From: AG-12 sp035531535
Lineage (GTDB): Bacteria; Chloroflexota; Dormibacteria; Aeolococcales; Bog-877
Direction of reading: 5' to 3'
NCBI GenBank assembly: GCA_035531535.1
Contig: DATKSV010000164.1
Coordinates: 1-64,000 of the forward strand
DNA: 64,000 bases
Below are positions 50,066 to 59,483 of this stretch, piece by piece; the stretch's first letter is position 1, and each line of letters begins with the position of its first letter. The notes under the pieces are model-generated. The model made no database searches. It saw only the letters and a program-made list of their open reading frames with translations, and was not told the origin of the DNA. The position numbers and the translations under genes were made by a program.

Positions 50066-50575
50066 TTATGGGGCCGGCCTCGACCTCGCCGCGCCCAAGG
50101 TCGCGACCGCCAGGGCCGCCACCCCCTCGCGGCGCCCGGTCAGCCCCAGCCCATCGCTCGACTTGAGCTTCACAGAGACCGCCCCATCCGGAAGTTCAAG
50201 AACCTGTGACAGAGCCTGGACCATGGCTTGCCGATAGGGCGCGAGGCGGGGCGCCTCGGCGATGACGGTCCCGTCCACGCCGTGCAGGACCAGGCCGTGA
50301 GGGGCGAGCATGGCGACCACTTGGGACAGGATGGCGGTGGATGACGCTCCACGCCAGCGCTCATCCCCAGACGGGAAGTGCTCGCCAAGATCGCCGAGCC
50401 CGGCGGCGCCGAGAATGGCGTCCGCGATCGCATGGCAGAGGACGTCAGCATCCGAGTGGCCAACCAGCCCCTGCTCAGAGGGGATCTCCACCCCACCGAT
50501 CCAGATCGGGCCCGGGCCGCCGAATCGGTGGACGTCCACGCCCAATCCGACCCCCGGCACCCGCCGGCTGGTCAA
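50066..50575 (-). CDS. ispF: 2-C-methyl-D-erythritol 2,4-cyclodiphosphate synthase
   Basis: A 169-aa MEP-pathway enzyme. Metal and substrate motifs: GLGVDVHRFGG (Asp and His), LVGHSDADVLCHAIADAILG, GDLGEHFPSGD, and VSVKLKSSDGLGLTGRREGV at the C-terminus. It starts with TTG overlapping the ispD stop (TTGA). It works directly after IspE in isoprenoid synthesis. Confidence 0.96.
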   Translation of the reverse strand: MTSRRVPGVGLGVDVHRFGGPGPIWIGGVEIPSEQGLVGHSDADVLCHAIADAILGAAGLGDLGEHFPSGDERWRGASSTAILSQVVAMLAPHGLVLHGVDGTVIAEAPRLAPYRQAMVQALSQVLELPDGAVSVKLKSSDGLGLTGRREGVAALAVATLGAARSRPAP

Positions 50576-51279
50576 AGTTGATACCGCTCGGGCACGGCCA
50601 GCCAGCTACGCAACGCCAGCATGTCTTCGGCCCTGGTCAACTTGAGATTCCTGAAGTCGCCCAGCACGGCCGCGACGGGCTCATCCAGCGCCATCACCAG
50701 GGCGGCGTCGTCATCAGCCTCGAGGCCCAGATCCGACGCCCGCTCGTGAGCTCGAAGCAGCAGCTGACGTGAGAAAGCCTGGGGGGTCTGAATTGCCCCC
50801 AGCTGATCCCTTGCCAGCATCTCAATCAAACGCCCGTCGACCACCCGCGCCGTCGAGTCGGTCACTGGGACGTACGCCGTCGCCGCACCTACCCGCCTGG
50901 CCGCCAGCAGGACCCTGGCCAAGAGCTCCGCGCTCACACCCGGACGAGCCCCGTCGTGAACCAGAACCAGCTCGCCAGAGCTGGCTCGCAGCCCGTTCAT
51001 GACGGACTCCTGGCGCCGGGAGCCGCCCGCCACGCAGCGGCAGCCCAGTCGGGGAGCCACCTCGGCACTCACCTCCACGACCCGGCGGTGATCCTGGGGA
51101 TCGGCCACGACCACGAGCTCGGAGACGCCGCTCGAAGGATCGCCGAGGGCACGGAGAACCCATGCCAGCACCGGCTGGCCACCCAGCTCGGCCCAGAGTT
51201 TGGCCCCCCCGAATCGCGTCCCGCTGCCCGCCGCCGGGACGACCGCGCTCACGGTCGGCCTGCCGCTGCCCTTGGTCAA
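50572..51279 (-). CDS. ispD: 2-C-methyl-D-erythritol 4-phosphate cytidylyltransferase
   Basis: A 235-aa CTP transferase of the MEP pathway: SAVVPAAGSGTRFGGAKLWA (nucleotide binding), ELVLVHDGARPGVSAELLAR, and AIQTPQAFSRQLLLRAHERA followed by LEADDDAALV. The start is TTG at 51279, overlapping the PIN-TRAM stop, or GTG at 51252. It is adjacent to ispF as in many genomes. Confidence 0.95.
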   Translation of the reverse strand: MTKGSGRPTVSAVVPAAGSGTRFGGAKLWAELGGQPVLAWVLRALGDPSSGVSELVVVADPQDHRRVVEVSAEVAPRLGCRCVAGGSRRQESVMNGLRASSGELVLVHDGARPGVSAELLARVLLAARRVGAATAYVPVTDSTARVVDGRLIEMLARDQLGAIQTPQAFSRQLLLRAHERASDLGLEADDDAALVMALDEPVAAVLGDFRNLKLTRAEDMLALRSWLAVPERYQL

Positions 51280-52427
51280 TGGGCGGGGCCACCGGACGAA
51301 CGGCTCCTGCGCCCGCCCCGAGGGGCAGGGGGAGCCACTTCACAGGGACCCTCAAACTGCGTGAACACCATCCGACCAGAAGCTGTCTGGATGACGCTTC
51401 GAACGGTCACCTCCACCCTTTGCCCGAGGTGATTCTGGCCTCCTTCCACCACCAGCATGGTGCCGTCCTCCAGATATCCAACCCCCTGCTCCGGCTCCCG
51501 GCCCTCCTTGACCACATCGACCTCAAGGCGCTCGCCAGCGACCAGCGCGGGCCGCAGCGCGGTCGCCAGCTGGTTCAGGTTGAGCACCCGCAGACCGGAG
51601 ATCTGGGCGAGGCGATCCAGGTTGAAGTCGACGGTGAAGATGCCGGCGCCTTCCTCGCGGGCCAGGCGCACCAGCCTCCCGTCCACCTCCGACATGGACG
51701 GGTAGTCAGTCTGAGGGAAACTCAATTCCAGCCCACTCAGGGACCGCAGCTCCTCCAGCATCGCGATCCCGCGGCGCCCCCTGGCTCTCCGGATAGGGTC
51801 GCCCGAGTCCGCCACCGCCTGGAGCTCGTCGAGTACGAACTGGGGGATCAGCAGTTGGTAGAGGCAGAAGCCACCGCGAGCCAGGTCCAACAGCCTGCCG
51901 TCGATCACCGCGCTGGTATCGACCACCACCTTGGCCAGCGGAGGCCCGGTCGCCCCCATGGGCACCCCCATCAGGGAGATATCCCGACGTCGTCGGCGTC
52001 CCACGCTGAGCCCTAGCGGCACCAGCACCGCCGCCGCCAAGACCGCCACCATCCAGCCCAGGCCGTAGGGTAGCCCACTTGCTATGAGAGCCACCAGGGC
52101 CGCGATCGCGAGTGCCACCAAGACCCCGACAAGCAGCCCGATCAACTCCGAGAACGGGAGCGTGGCCAACTGCTCCTCGGCCCAGAAGTAGGGCCGGACA
52201 CTGAGATTAGGCCCGAGAATGTATCCGACCACACAGCCAAGCCCGAGACCCATGGCCAGGCTGATGACCGCCCCCTGCCATGTTTCCAGCGGGCCCCTCA
52301 CGTTCTGGAGCAAGATCGCGCCGTACAGGATGCCAGTCACCGACCCGACACACATCCCTACCAGACTGGCGATCCGGTCGGGACGGGCATGCGGATCCGA
52401 CGATGAGATTGCGGTCTGCCATCTCAT
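51276..52427 (-). CDS. YacL-like membrane protein with PIN and TRAM domains
   Basis: A 383-aa protein. Residues ~25-140 contain about four membrane helices (MCVGSVTGILYGAILL, AVISLAMGLGLGCVVGYIL, ALIASGLPYGLGWMVAVLA). A PIN nuclease domain follows: KVVVDTSAVIDGRLLDLARG with the first acidic residues, QFVLDELQAVADSGD, and GIFTVDFNLDRLAQISG. The C-terminal TRAM-like domain starts near LRPALVAGERLEVDVVKEG. The Bacillus relative YacL is encoded beside ispD. Function is unproven; PIN suggests RNA cleavage. ATG at 52427 gives no overlap with clpC. Confidence 0.9.
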   Translation of the reverse strand: MRWQTAISSSDPHARPDRIASLVGMCVGSVTGILYGAILLQNVRGPLETWQGAVISLAMGLGLGCVVGYILGPNLSVRPYFWAEEQLATLPFSELIGLLVGVLVALAIAALVALIASGLPYGLGWMVAVLAAAVLVPLGLSVGRRRRRDISLMGVPMGATGPPLAKVVVDTSAVIDGRLLDLARGGFCLYQLLIPQFVLDELQAVADSGDPIRRARGRRGIAMLEELRSLSGLELSFPQTDYPSMSEVDGRLVRLAREEGAGIFTVDFNLDRLAQISGLRVLNLNQLATALRPALVAGERLEVDVVKEGREPEQGVGYLEDGTMLVVEGGQNHLGQRVEVTVRSVIQTASGRMVFTQFEGPCEVAPPAPRGGRRSRSSGGPAH

Positions 52428-52458
52428 CCGCGACCCGGAGGCGATCTCCTCCGGGCGA

Positions 52459-55011
52459 TCAGGCGGGAGCGCCGCCATCGCCGCCCCCGGACCCGGCGGC
52501 TCCGGCTCCCGCGGTCTCCACAGCCGTAGTCTCGTGCGGGATGACCTCGTTAGGCGGCGGAGGTCCAGGCACCACATGGGTCCGGATCTTGCCTTCCTCC
52601 AAATCGATGGTGACCAGATCGCCCATCGAGAACTGGGTCCGCAGCAACTCATCACTGAGCGGGTCCTCGATCTCGCTCTGAATCACTCGGCGCAGAGGCC
52701 GGGCGCCGTACACCTTGTCGAACCCAAGCTCCACCAGCTTGTCCTTGGCCTCATCGGTGACCAGCAGGCTGAGCCCCTGGCGCTTCAGGTGCTCCCGCAC
52801 CCGGACTAGCATCAGATCGACTATCTGGCGAGTTTCCTGCTGGCGCAGACGGTGGAAGACCACCACCGCATCCAGACGGTTCAGGAACTCCGGACGGAAG
52901 GCCCGCTTCAACTCATCAGTGATTCGCTCCCGCATCTTGGCATGCTCGTGGTCCTCGCCGTCGGCGCTGGTGAGGCCGGTCTGGAAGCCCATCGAGATGT
53001 TGGAGCCAACTCCTTGAATGCCAAGGTTGCTGGTCATGATCACGATCGTGTTCGCGAAGTTGACGATCTTGCCCTTGGCATCGGTCAGCCGACCATCCTC
53101 CAGGATCTGCAGCAGCATGTTGAAGAAGTCGGGATGGGCCTTCTCGATCTCATCGAACAGGACCACGCTGTAGGGACGCCGCCGCACTGCCTCGGTCAGC
53201 TGGCCACCCTCGTCGTAGCCGACGTATCCGGGTGGAGATCCTACCAGCCGCGCTGTGCTGTGACGTTCGGCGAACTCCGACATGTCGAGTCGGATCAGGG
53301 AGTCCTCGCTGTCAAAGAGGAATGCGGCCAGGCTGCGAGCGAGCTCGGTCTTGCCCACTCCAGTCGGGCCCAGGAAGATAAACGACCCGATCGGGCGCTT
53401 GGCGTCCTTTAGCCCGGCGCGAGCCCTCCGGACCGCCTGGCAAACCACCTTGACCGCCTCGTCCTGGCCAATCAGGCGACGGTGGATCTCAGCCTCCATC
53501 CCCAGTAGGCGTTGGGTCTCAGCCTCGACCAAGCGGCTCACGGGCACGCCCGTCCAGGAGGACACTATGTCCGCGATGTTGTGCTCGGTGACGGTGGCCA
53601 CCGTCCGGCCCAGCTCGTCGCGCCAGGCAGCCTCCTCGCCTGAGTACTCTTCCTTGAGCTGCTTCAGCTCAATGTCGATCTTGCCAGCAGCCTCGAGGTC
53701 GTGCCCGTCAACGGCCTCCTCCTTGCGAGTCTGCAGAGAGCGGATGTGGCGCTGCTTGGCCCGCAGCTCGGGCGGCGTCGTGGTCAGCTTCATGCGCACC
53801 CGGGCACTGGCCTCGTCGATGAGGTCGATCGCCTTGTCGGGCCAAGAGCGGTCGCTGACGTAGCGCCCTGACAACTCCGCCGCCGCCTGAAGCGCGTCGT
53901 TGGTGATGGTGACCCGGTGGTGCTGCTCATAGAGGCCGCGCACCCCGGAGAGGATCTCCACAGTCTCCTCCAACTTGGGCTCGTCAACGTAGACCGGCTG
54001 AAAACGGCGCTCCAAGGCTGCATCCTTCTCGATGTACTTGCGGTACTCGTTGAGAGTGGTGGCGCCGATGCACTGGATCTCTCCTCTGGCCAGAGCGGGC
54101 TTGAGGATGTTCGCGGCGTCGATCGCGCCCTCGGCGGCGCCGGCCCCAACCAGGGTGTGCAGCTCGTCGATGAAGAGCACCACTTCCCGGGATGTGCGGA
54201 TCTCGTCCAGGATCTTCTTGAGCCTCTCCTCGAACTCGCCGCGGTACTTGGTGCCAGCCACCAGCGCGCCCATGTCCAGGGTCAGGACCCGCTTGTTGGC
54301 GAGCGCATCAGGAATCTCCTGGTTCACGATCGCCTGGGCCAGGCCTTCGGCGATAGCGGTCTTCCCGACTCCCGGTTCGCCGATCAGGGCAGGGTTGTTC
54401 TTGGTCCGCCGGGAAAGGATCTGGACCACCCGCTCGATCTCCATCTCACGCCCGATCACGGGATCCAACTGGTGCTTCTCCGCCAGTTCCGTGAGGTCAC
54501 GACAGAACTGATCCAGGAGCGGAGTCTTGGTGGCCTTCTTGTGCTCCGGCCGAGCCTCGTCCTCGACTCCCTGATCCTTGAGCTGCGCGTCCAGCTCCGT
54601 GCGGACCTTCTCCAGGTTGGCTCCCAGGTCCTCCAGCACATGGGCCGCAATCCCCTCCCCCTCGATCAGCAGGCCCAGCAGCAGGTGCTCCGTGCCAACG
54701 TAGGTGTTGTTCATCCGCTTGGCCTCTTCGAAGGCGATCTCGATCACCTTCTTGACCCGGGAGGTGGGAATGATCTGCTGCACGATGATCCGCTCGTTGC
54801 GCCCTAGCACCGACTCGATCGTGGTGCGCACCTTGTCGATCTCGACCCCCAGGTTGGCCAACACCTTGGCAGCCAACCCGTCGCCCTCCCGCAGCAAGCC
54901 GAGCAGCAGGTGCTCGGTGCCGATGTAGGAGTGGTGAGACTTCTCCGCCTCGTCCTGGGCCAGGGTAAGGACCTTCTTGGCCTTCTCCGTGAATCTCTCA
55001 AACGGATACAA
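52459..55011 (-). CDS. clpC: ATP-dependent Clp protease ATPase subunit ClpC
   Basis: An 850-aa Hsp100 unfoldase. Two N-terminal Clp-N repeats (FTEKAKKVLTLAQDEAEKSH; IIPTSRVKKVIEIAFEEAKR), AAA1 Walker A LIGEPGVGKTAIAEGLAQA, a middle/UVR-like coiled coil (SLQTRKEEAVDGHDLEAAGK), and AAA2 Walker A LGPTGVGKTELARSLAAF with C-terminal D2 sensor regions. The start is a TTG at 55011 with GGAG 6 nt upstream. A possible -10, CATAAT, lies at 55119-55114. No mcsAB or ctsR genes are adjacent. Confidence 0.96.
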   Translation of the reverse strand: MYPFERFTEKAKKVLTLAQDEAEKSHHSYIGTEHLLLGLLREGDGLAAKVLANLGVEIDKVRTTIESVLGRNERIIVQQIIPTSRVKKVIEIAFEEAKRMNNTYVGTEHLLLGLLIEGEGIAAHVLEDLGANLEKVRTELDAQLKDQGVEDEARPEHKKATKTPLLDQFCRDLTELAEKHQLDPVIGREMEIERVVQILSRRTKNNPALIGEPGVGKTAIAEGLAQAIVNQEIPDALANKRVLTLDMGALVAGTKYRGEFEERLKKILDEIRTSREVVLFIDELHTLVGAGAAEGAIDAANILKPALARGEIQCIGATTLNEYRKYIEKDAALERRFQPVYVDEPKLEETVEILSGVRGLYEQHHRVTITNDALQAAAELSGRYVSDRSWPDKAIDLIDEASARVRMKLTTTPPELRAKQRHIRSLQTRKEEAVDGHDLEAAGKIDIELKQLKEEYSGEEAAWRDELGRTVATVTEHNIADIVSSWTGVPVSRLVEAETQRLLGMEAEIHRRLIGQDEAVKVVCQAVRRARAGLKDAKRPIGSFIFLGPTGVGKTELARSLAAFLFDSEDSLIRLDMSEFAERHSTARLVGSPPGYVGYDEGGQLTEAVRRRPYSVVLFDEIEKAHPDFFNMLLQILEDGRLTDAKGKIVNFANTIVIMTSNLGIQGVGSNISMGFQTGLTSADGEDHEHAKMRERITDELKRAFRPEFLNRLDAVVVFHRLRQQETRQIVDLMLVRVREHLKRQGLSLLVTDEAKDKLVELGFDKVYGARPLRRVIQSEIEDPLSDELLRTQFSMGDLVTIDLEEGKIRTHVVPGPPPPNEVIPHETTAVETAGAGAAGSGGGDGGAPA

Positions 55012-55881
55012 ACGAATCTCCTAGACCCCGACTGGGGCAACGTCCAAGGGCCGAAGCTCCTGGACCTGGGCTGGGACGGGTCTTGGGTCAACCTCAGTTC
55101 CGATCACAAACGCATTATGCCCAATCGGAAGCGGTCGAACCGAATCGCCAGTCGGGGCCCGCCCGGTCCAGGCCGCCGCGGCGCCGCCCCCGAGCCCGCC
55201 CAAAGCCCACCGGTGAACTCGAAGGCGGTCTGGCTTCAGCGGCCCCGGGCGCCTTCAACAGATGTACGGCCCGCCAGCCGCCGGCCCCGATCGCCACGGT
55301 TGCCGACGCAATTCCTGTCCTCCGGCAGGGAGCTGGACCCAGATGCCCGGCGAGCCGGAGGGCCCGCGTGCACCTAGAGTCCCGAGGCCGGTCCTCGTCC
55401 CGATGGCGGGCCGCAACTCCACCACCACGCTCACGGAGCCACGATCACAACTGGGGCCAAGCGTGGTCACCTCCAAGCGGCCACCGCCGCTCCCAGCGGC
55501 GTGATCGGGCATCGACCGCCCGCCCTCAGAGGAATCAATTGGAACGGAACGGACGCGCCCCCGGCTCAGAGCAGCCCAGACAGGGCCTGTTCGTGGTCGC
55601 CGCGGCCTCCAGCCGCCAGTGCCACCACCAAACTCCCGGGGCTGCTGCCAGTGCCCACCCTCTGGATGCCGGAGCCACCCGCCCCAGCATGGAGAAACTG
55701 GCGGCGCCGGACTAGATCGGCCCAGTCGGGATCACCTCGGCGTTTGAGCTGCCGCGTCCGGCGAGAGGCGCTTGGATACCAGCCAGGTGGTCGCGACTGA
55801 AGAACCGGAGGTCGACCGCCCCCCAATGCCACTGCCTGCGAGCCGCAATCGCCTCGCGAAGTGGTACCCGCGATTCCGAAG
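55012..55881. other. 870-nt stretch without a convincing gene
   Basis: Between clpC and rpsA. Frames on both strands read as Pro/Arg/Gly-rich random high-GC sequence. The best candidate is a minus-strand frame at 55255-55512 (85 codons, with LEVTTLGPSCDRGSVSVVVE), but no family or Shine-Dalgarno supports it. A -10-like CATAAT (55119-55114, minus) may belong to clpC. Confidence 0.4.
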
Positions 55882-57309
55882 CTACTCGACCGAGCTCCCG
55901 GCCGCCGGGTCCTCATCGGCGGCTTGACCCTCGGCCACCTCCGTTCCGGTGGACAGATGGTCGACCTCGGCTGCGGAGGCTTCGATCTCGGTCAAGTCCA
56001 GCGCGGCCACAGCTTGGCCGTCAGCCGGCGCCTCGGTAGCTTCAAGTTCGGCCTCAGGCTCCGGCTCGGCGACGACTGGGCCCGGCTCCGCCGCGGACGC
56101 GGTTGCGCTGGGCAGGGCTGGCAGCTCTTCATCGTCGGAGTCGTCCGGCTCATAGTCGGCGGCCGCAGAGTACCCACCATCGCCCTCATCGGCGGCGATG
56201 TGGTCCGGGCGCGGCAGCAGCTGCCGGTAGGAGAGCGAGATCCGGCGCCGACCGCGATCAGCCTGCAGGACCACAACCCTGATGTTGTCTCCCACCCTCA
56301 GCACATCCTCGGTCCGCTCGACGTGCTCCCAGGAGAGCTCGCTGATGTGGAGAAGGCCCTCTACCCCATCGGCGATCTGCAGGAAGGCCCCGTACTTCTT
56401 GGTCTTGGTGACGATCCCTTCGATGATGGTGCCAGGTGGGAAGCGAGCCTCGATGCTGTCCCAGGGGTCATCGCTCATCTGGCGCAGAGAAAGGGAGATC
56501 CGAGAGAGCTCGGGATCTAGCTTGATCACCTTGACGGTTACCTCGTCACCGACCGCCAGCATGTCCGAGACGTTGCTGACCCGGTCCCAGCTGAGCTCGC
56601 TGATGTGGATCAGGCCGTCGGCTCCGCCGAGGTTGATGAAGGCCCCGTAGGAGGTCAACCCGCTGACCCGTCCGGTAACCACATCCCCGACCGCCAGGCG
56701 CTCGAAGAGCTCCTCACGCTGGCGAGCCCGATCCTCATCCTGAGCGGCCCTTTGGCTGACGATCAGCCTATTCCGCTTGCGGTTGACCTCCAGGATCTTG
56801 ACCATGATCTTCTCGCCGACCAGGTCGACCAGGTTCCCGGAGTGCGTCCGGGCCACCTGCGAACTGGGCAAGAACCCGCGCAAACCCATGATGTTGACGA
56901 TCAGGCCACCCTTGTTCTGCTCCTTGACCTCGGCCTCCACCCCCTCGCCGTTGCTCTCTTTCTCGGCCGCCTTGGCCCAGATTCCCTCGGCACGGGCGCG
57001 GCGCAGGCTCAGAACCACGTTGCCGTCCTCATTCTCGGACTGGAGGACGTAGACCTTGATCCGGTCGCCCGGATTGAGGATCACCGGGTCCTCGGCCCTG
57101 CCGGTGAGCTCGCGATTGGATATGACGCCCTCAGACTTGGCGCTGATGTCGACCAGAACCTCGTCGGGGTCGACTCTGACCACCGTCCCATCGACGATGT
57201 CCCCATAGGTCAGCGTGCGGATGGAATCCGCGCTGGTGCGTAGGTACTCCTCCATGGAACTATAGGTAGTCAGTTCCTCGACGGGCGCGGCAGTGGCAAG
57301 CTCGGCCAA
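55882..57309 (-). CDS. rpsA: Ribosomal protein S1-like protein with four S1 domains
   Basis: A 475-aa RNA-binding protein. S1 domains at about residues 35-105 (YGDIVDGTVVRVDPDEVLVD), 120-190 (EAEVKEQNKGGLIVNIMGL), 205-275 (GDVVTGRVSGLTSYGAFINL), and 290-360 (GTIIEGIVTKTKKYGAFLQI). The last 100 residues are a Glu/Ala/Asp-rich acidic tail. Four domains plus an acidic tail resemble the shorter S1 proteins of Gram-positive-side bacteria. TTG start at 57309, monocistronic, promoter at 57377-57385. Confidence 0.93.
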   Translation of the reverse strand: MAELATAAPVEELTTYSSMEEYLRTSADSIRTLTYGDIVDGTVVRVDPDEVLVDISAKSEGVISNRELTGRAEDPVILNPGDRIKVYVLQSENEDGNVVLSLRRARAEGIWAKAAEKESNGEGVEAEVKEQNKGGLIVNIMGLRGFLPSSQVARTHSGNLVDLVGEKIMVKILEVNRKRNRLIVSQRAAQDEDRARQREELFERLAVGDVVTGRVSGLTSYGAFINLGGADGLIHISELSWDRVSNVSDMLAVGDEVTVKVIKLDPELSRISLSLRQMSDDPWDSIEARFPPGTIIEGIVTKTKKYGAFLQIADGVEGLLHISELSWEHVERTEDVLRVGDNIRVVVLQADRGRRRISLSYRQLLPRPDHIAADEGDGGYSAAADYEPDDSDDEELPALPSATASAAEPGPVVAEPEPEAELEATEAPADGQAVAALDLTEIEASAAEVDHLSTGTEVAEGQAADEDPAAGSSVE

Positions 57310-57376
57310 CGGGCTAATGGATCCTCCGGAATGATGGACTCCTGGGGCCCCAGAACGGTGCTCCAGTGCGGGCGAG

Positions 57377-57385
57377 AGTATAGCA
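57377..57385 (-). promoter_or_regulatory. Extended -10 promoter of rpsA
   Basis: Minus strand TGC-TATACT (57385-57377), an extended -10 with one mismatch to TATAAT. It lies about 68 nt upstream of the TTG start. A -35 match is weak, as often in extended -10 promoters. Confidence 0.5.
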
Positions 57386-57533
57386 GTGCGACCGCCTTCC
57401 GCCGCCAGTGGCGCTCAGTCTCCGATCGGCCGCAGCGGTCGGGCAGGCGCATGGGTGCGGATGGCAAACTGGGATCAACAAAGTCAGTACCGGTCGCCTC
57501 GCCGTGACCGAGCCCGGTTTGAGGAGTAATGCC

Positions 57534-57734
57534 TTGTCTGCAACACCATCCCGCACCGTCTACGAGTACCGTGAGCTCGACACCTTGGACGAGGTCAACC
57601 GTCTGGCCCGGGAGGAGGGTTTTGACCTCCTCCAGGCGGTGGCCTCGACATCCGGCCTCCGCTACATCGTGCGCCGCGCGGAGGAGGCCAGCCAGGGTCG
57701 GCAGGCTGGCTTCTCGGTCCCTTCCGAGGGCTGA
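57534..57734 (+). CDS. Small conserved-looking protein of unknown function
   Basis: A 66-aa product from the TTG at 57534, which has GGAG with a 7-nt spacer. The protein reads TVYEYRELDTLDEVNRLAREE, then GFDLLQAVASTSGLRYIVRRA. A strand-helix-strand pattern and balanced charges suggest a real small domain. No family was recognised. The frame is open further upstream, but that part has no ribosome-binding site. It is divergent from rpsA and converges with panC. Confidence 0.7.
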   Translation: MSATPSRTVYEYRELDTLDEVNRLAREEGFDLLQAVASTSGLRYIVRRAEEASQGRQAGFSVPSEG

Positions 57735-57742
57735 GGCAGGCG

Positions 57743-58657
57743 CTATGCCCGGTCTTGCCCCGAGGCGCCCCAGGTGGCGAGCTCGGCCAGAACCCCAGTG
57801 TCCAGGAGACGAACCCCACCGACCCTGGCCGCCAGTATCAGCCGCGACGAGCCGTCCGCTTCCACCTGCGGCACAAAGCTGATCGGGTCGACCACGGCGG
57901 CGTAGTCCAACTTCGCTGCGGGCTCGGACTCGATGACCTGGGAAGCCAAACAGCTGAGGTGCCGCCCGGACCTTGAGCCTTCCCTGAAAGCCAGCGCGGC
58001 CGCCCGCAGGGCGCGGTTGAGGCAGAGGGCGGCCCCCCGTTGGGAGCCGTCGAGGTAGGCATTGCGCGAGCTGAGAGCAAGGCCGTCGGGGTCCCTCACC
58101 ACCGGACACACCACCACCTGCACGCCCAGATCAATGTCCCTGGCGAGCCGGGTGACCAGAGCCGCCTGCTGAGCATCCTTCTCGCCAAAGAAAGCGGAGC
58201 AGGGCCCGGTGGCGGCGAACAGCTTGGCGACCACGACGGCGACTCCCTGGAAATGCCCCGGGCGGAAGTGCCCCTCCCAGCGGTCGGCGCTGGCCGAGTC
58301 GACCGTGATCGAAGTGGCGAATCCATTCGGATAGACGGCTTCCGTGGGGGGCAGGTAGGCGGCATCAACACCCGCAGCCGCCAACGCCAGCAGATCCTCG
58401 GCCTGGTTCCGGGGATAGCGCTGATAGTCGTCGCCAGGTCCGAATTGGAGAGGGTTGACAAAGATGGAAACCACCACTCGATCCGCCGCCGCCCGAGCCG
58501 CGGCCACCAGCGCCATGTGGCCGCGGTGGAGAGCGCCCATGGTGGGAACCAGCCCCACCCGGTGGCCCTGGCACCGCCACTCCTGGGTCACCCCGCGGAG
58601 CTCATCCGGGGCCGTCAGCAGGATCGGCCGCCCCGGCTCCTGCCCGGCCTCACTCAT
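57743..58657 (-). CDS. panC: Pantothenate synthetase
   Basis: Condenses pantoate and beta-alanine. The ATP-site motif VGLVPTMGALHRGHMALV (HIGH type), VVVSIFVNPLQFGPGDDYQR, GEKDAQQAALVTRLARDIDL and VRDPDGLALSSRNAYLDG are as in the family. 304 aa from the ATG at 58657, which overlaps the panB stop; the frame to 58738 lies inside panB. Confidence 0.96.
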   Translation of the reverse strand: MSEAGQEPGRPILLTAPDELRGVTQEWRCQGHRVGLVPTMGALHRGHMALVAAARAAADRVVVSIFVNPLQFGPGDDYQRYPRNQAEDLLALAAAGVDAAYLPPTEAVYPNGFATSITVDSASADRWEGHFRPGHFQGVAVVVAKLFAATGPCSAFFGEKDAQQAALVTRLARDIDLGVQVVVCPVVRDPDGLALSSRNAYLDGSQRGAALCLNRALRAAALAFREGSRSGRHLSCLASQVIESEPAAKLDYAAVVDPISFVPQVEADGSSRLILAARVGGVRLLDTGVLAELATWGASGQDRA

Positions 58658-59483
58658 AGCTGAATTGAGTGCTGGGATACTCCCCGGACTCGACCGCCTC
58701 CCTAAAGCTGGTGGCGGCGGCAACGGTGGCCTCGCCAAGTTCCGCGAAGCGGCGCACGAACTTCGGCACCGGCCCCACGGTCAAACCGAGCATGTCGTGG
58801 ATCACCAGCACCTGGCCGTCGCAGTTGGCACCCGCCCCGATCCCTATAGTGGCGATCGGACTGGCGACGGTCAGCTCCGCCGCCAGCTGGGCCGGCAGCC
58901 CCTCCAGCACCACCGAGAAGGCGCCCGCCTCGGCCAACCCCAGCAGGTCCTGGCGCAGCTGCTCCGCGGCCCCTTCACCGCGCCCCTGCACCCGCAGGCC
59001 GCCCATCGCATGGACCCGCTGAGGAGTGAGGCCAAGATGTCCCATCACGGGAATTCCCCTCGCCGTGAGATGGGCTACCACCTCCAGCATCTGACCGCCC
59101 CCCTCGAGCTTGACCGCCTGCATCCCCGACTCCTTCAGCAGCCGCCCCGCGCTGCGCGTGGCCTCATCCAGCCCGAGCTGGTAGGAGAGGAAGGGTAGGT
59201 CGCCGATCAGAAGCGCGTGGTGGGCACCCCTGGCGACCGCGGCCGCGTGGGAGAGCATATCCTCCAAGGTCACAGGGAGCGTGTCGGGGCTCCCGTCACG
59301 AAGCCGATGGCCGAGCATGGTGCCACCCAGAGAATCACCCACCAGGAGCAGGGGGATCCCGGCCTGGTCGAGCAGCGACGCGGTGGTGTAGTCATAGGCG
59401 GTCAGCATCGCGAAGCGCCGTCCATCCGCCTTCCAGCGGGCCAGATCGGTTATCTGCACCGGCCTGGGAGTGGAGTCAGTCAT
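58650..59483 (-). CDS. panB: 3-methyl-2-oxobutanoate hydroxymethyltransferase
   Basis: Makes ketopantoate. Seen: FAMLTAYDYTTASLLDQAGI, LLVGDSLGGTMLGH (Mg-ligand Asp), GLDEATRSAGRLLKESGMQA, KLEGGGQ, PVMGHLGLTPQRVHAMGG, and IATIGIGAGANCDGQVLV. 277 aa from ATG 59483 with a good Shine-Dalgarno (GGAG) inside the upstream gene; ATGACTGA overlap. Confidence 0.96.
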   Translation of the reverse strand: MTDSTPRPVQITDLARWKADGRRFAMLTAYDYTTASLLDQAGIPLLLVGDSLGGTMLGHRLRDGSPDTLPVTLEDMLSHAAAVARGAHHALLIGDLPFLSYQLGLDEATRSAGRLLKESGMQAVKLEGGGQMLEVVAHLTARGIPVMGHLGLTPQRVHAMGGLRVQGRGEGAAEQLRQDLLGLAEAGAFSVVLEGLPAQLAAELTVASPIATIGIGAGANCDGQVLVIHDMLGLTVGPVPKFVRRFAELGEATVAAATSFREAVESGEYPSTQFSYE

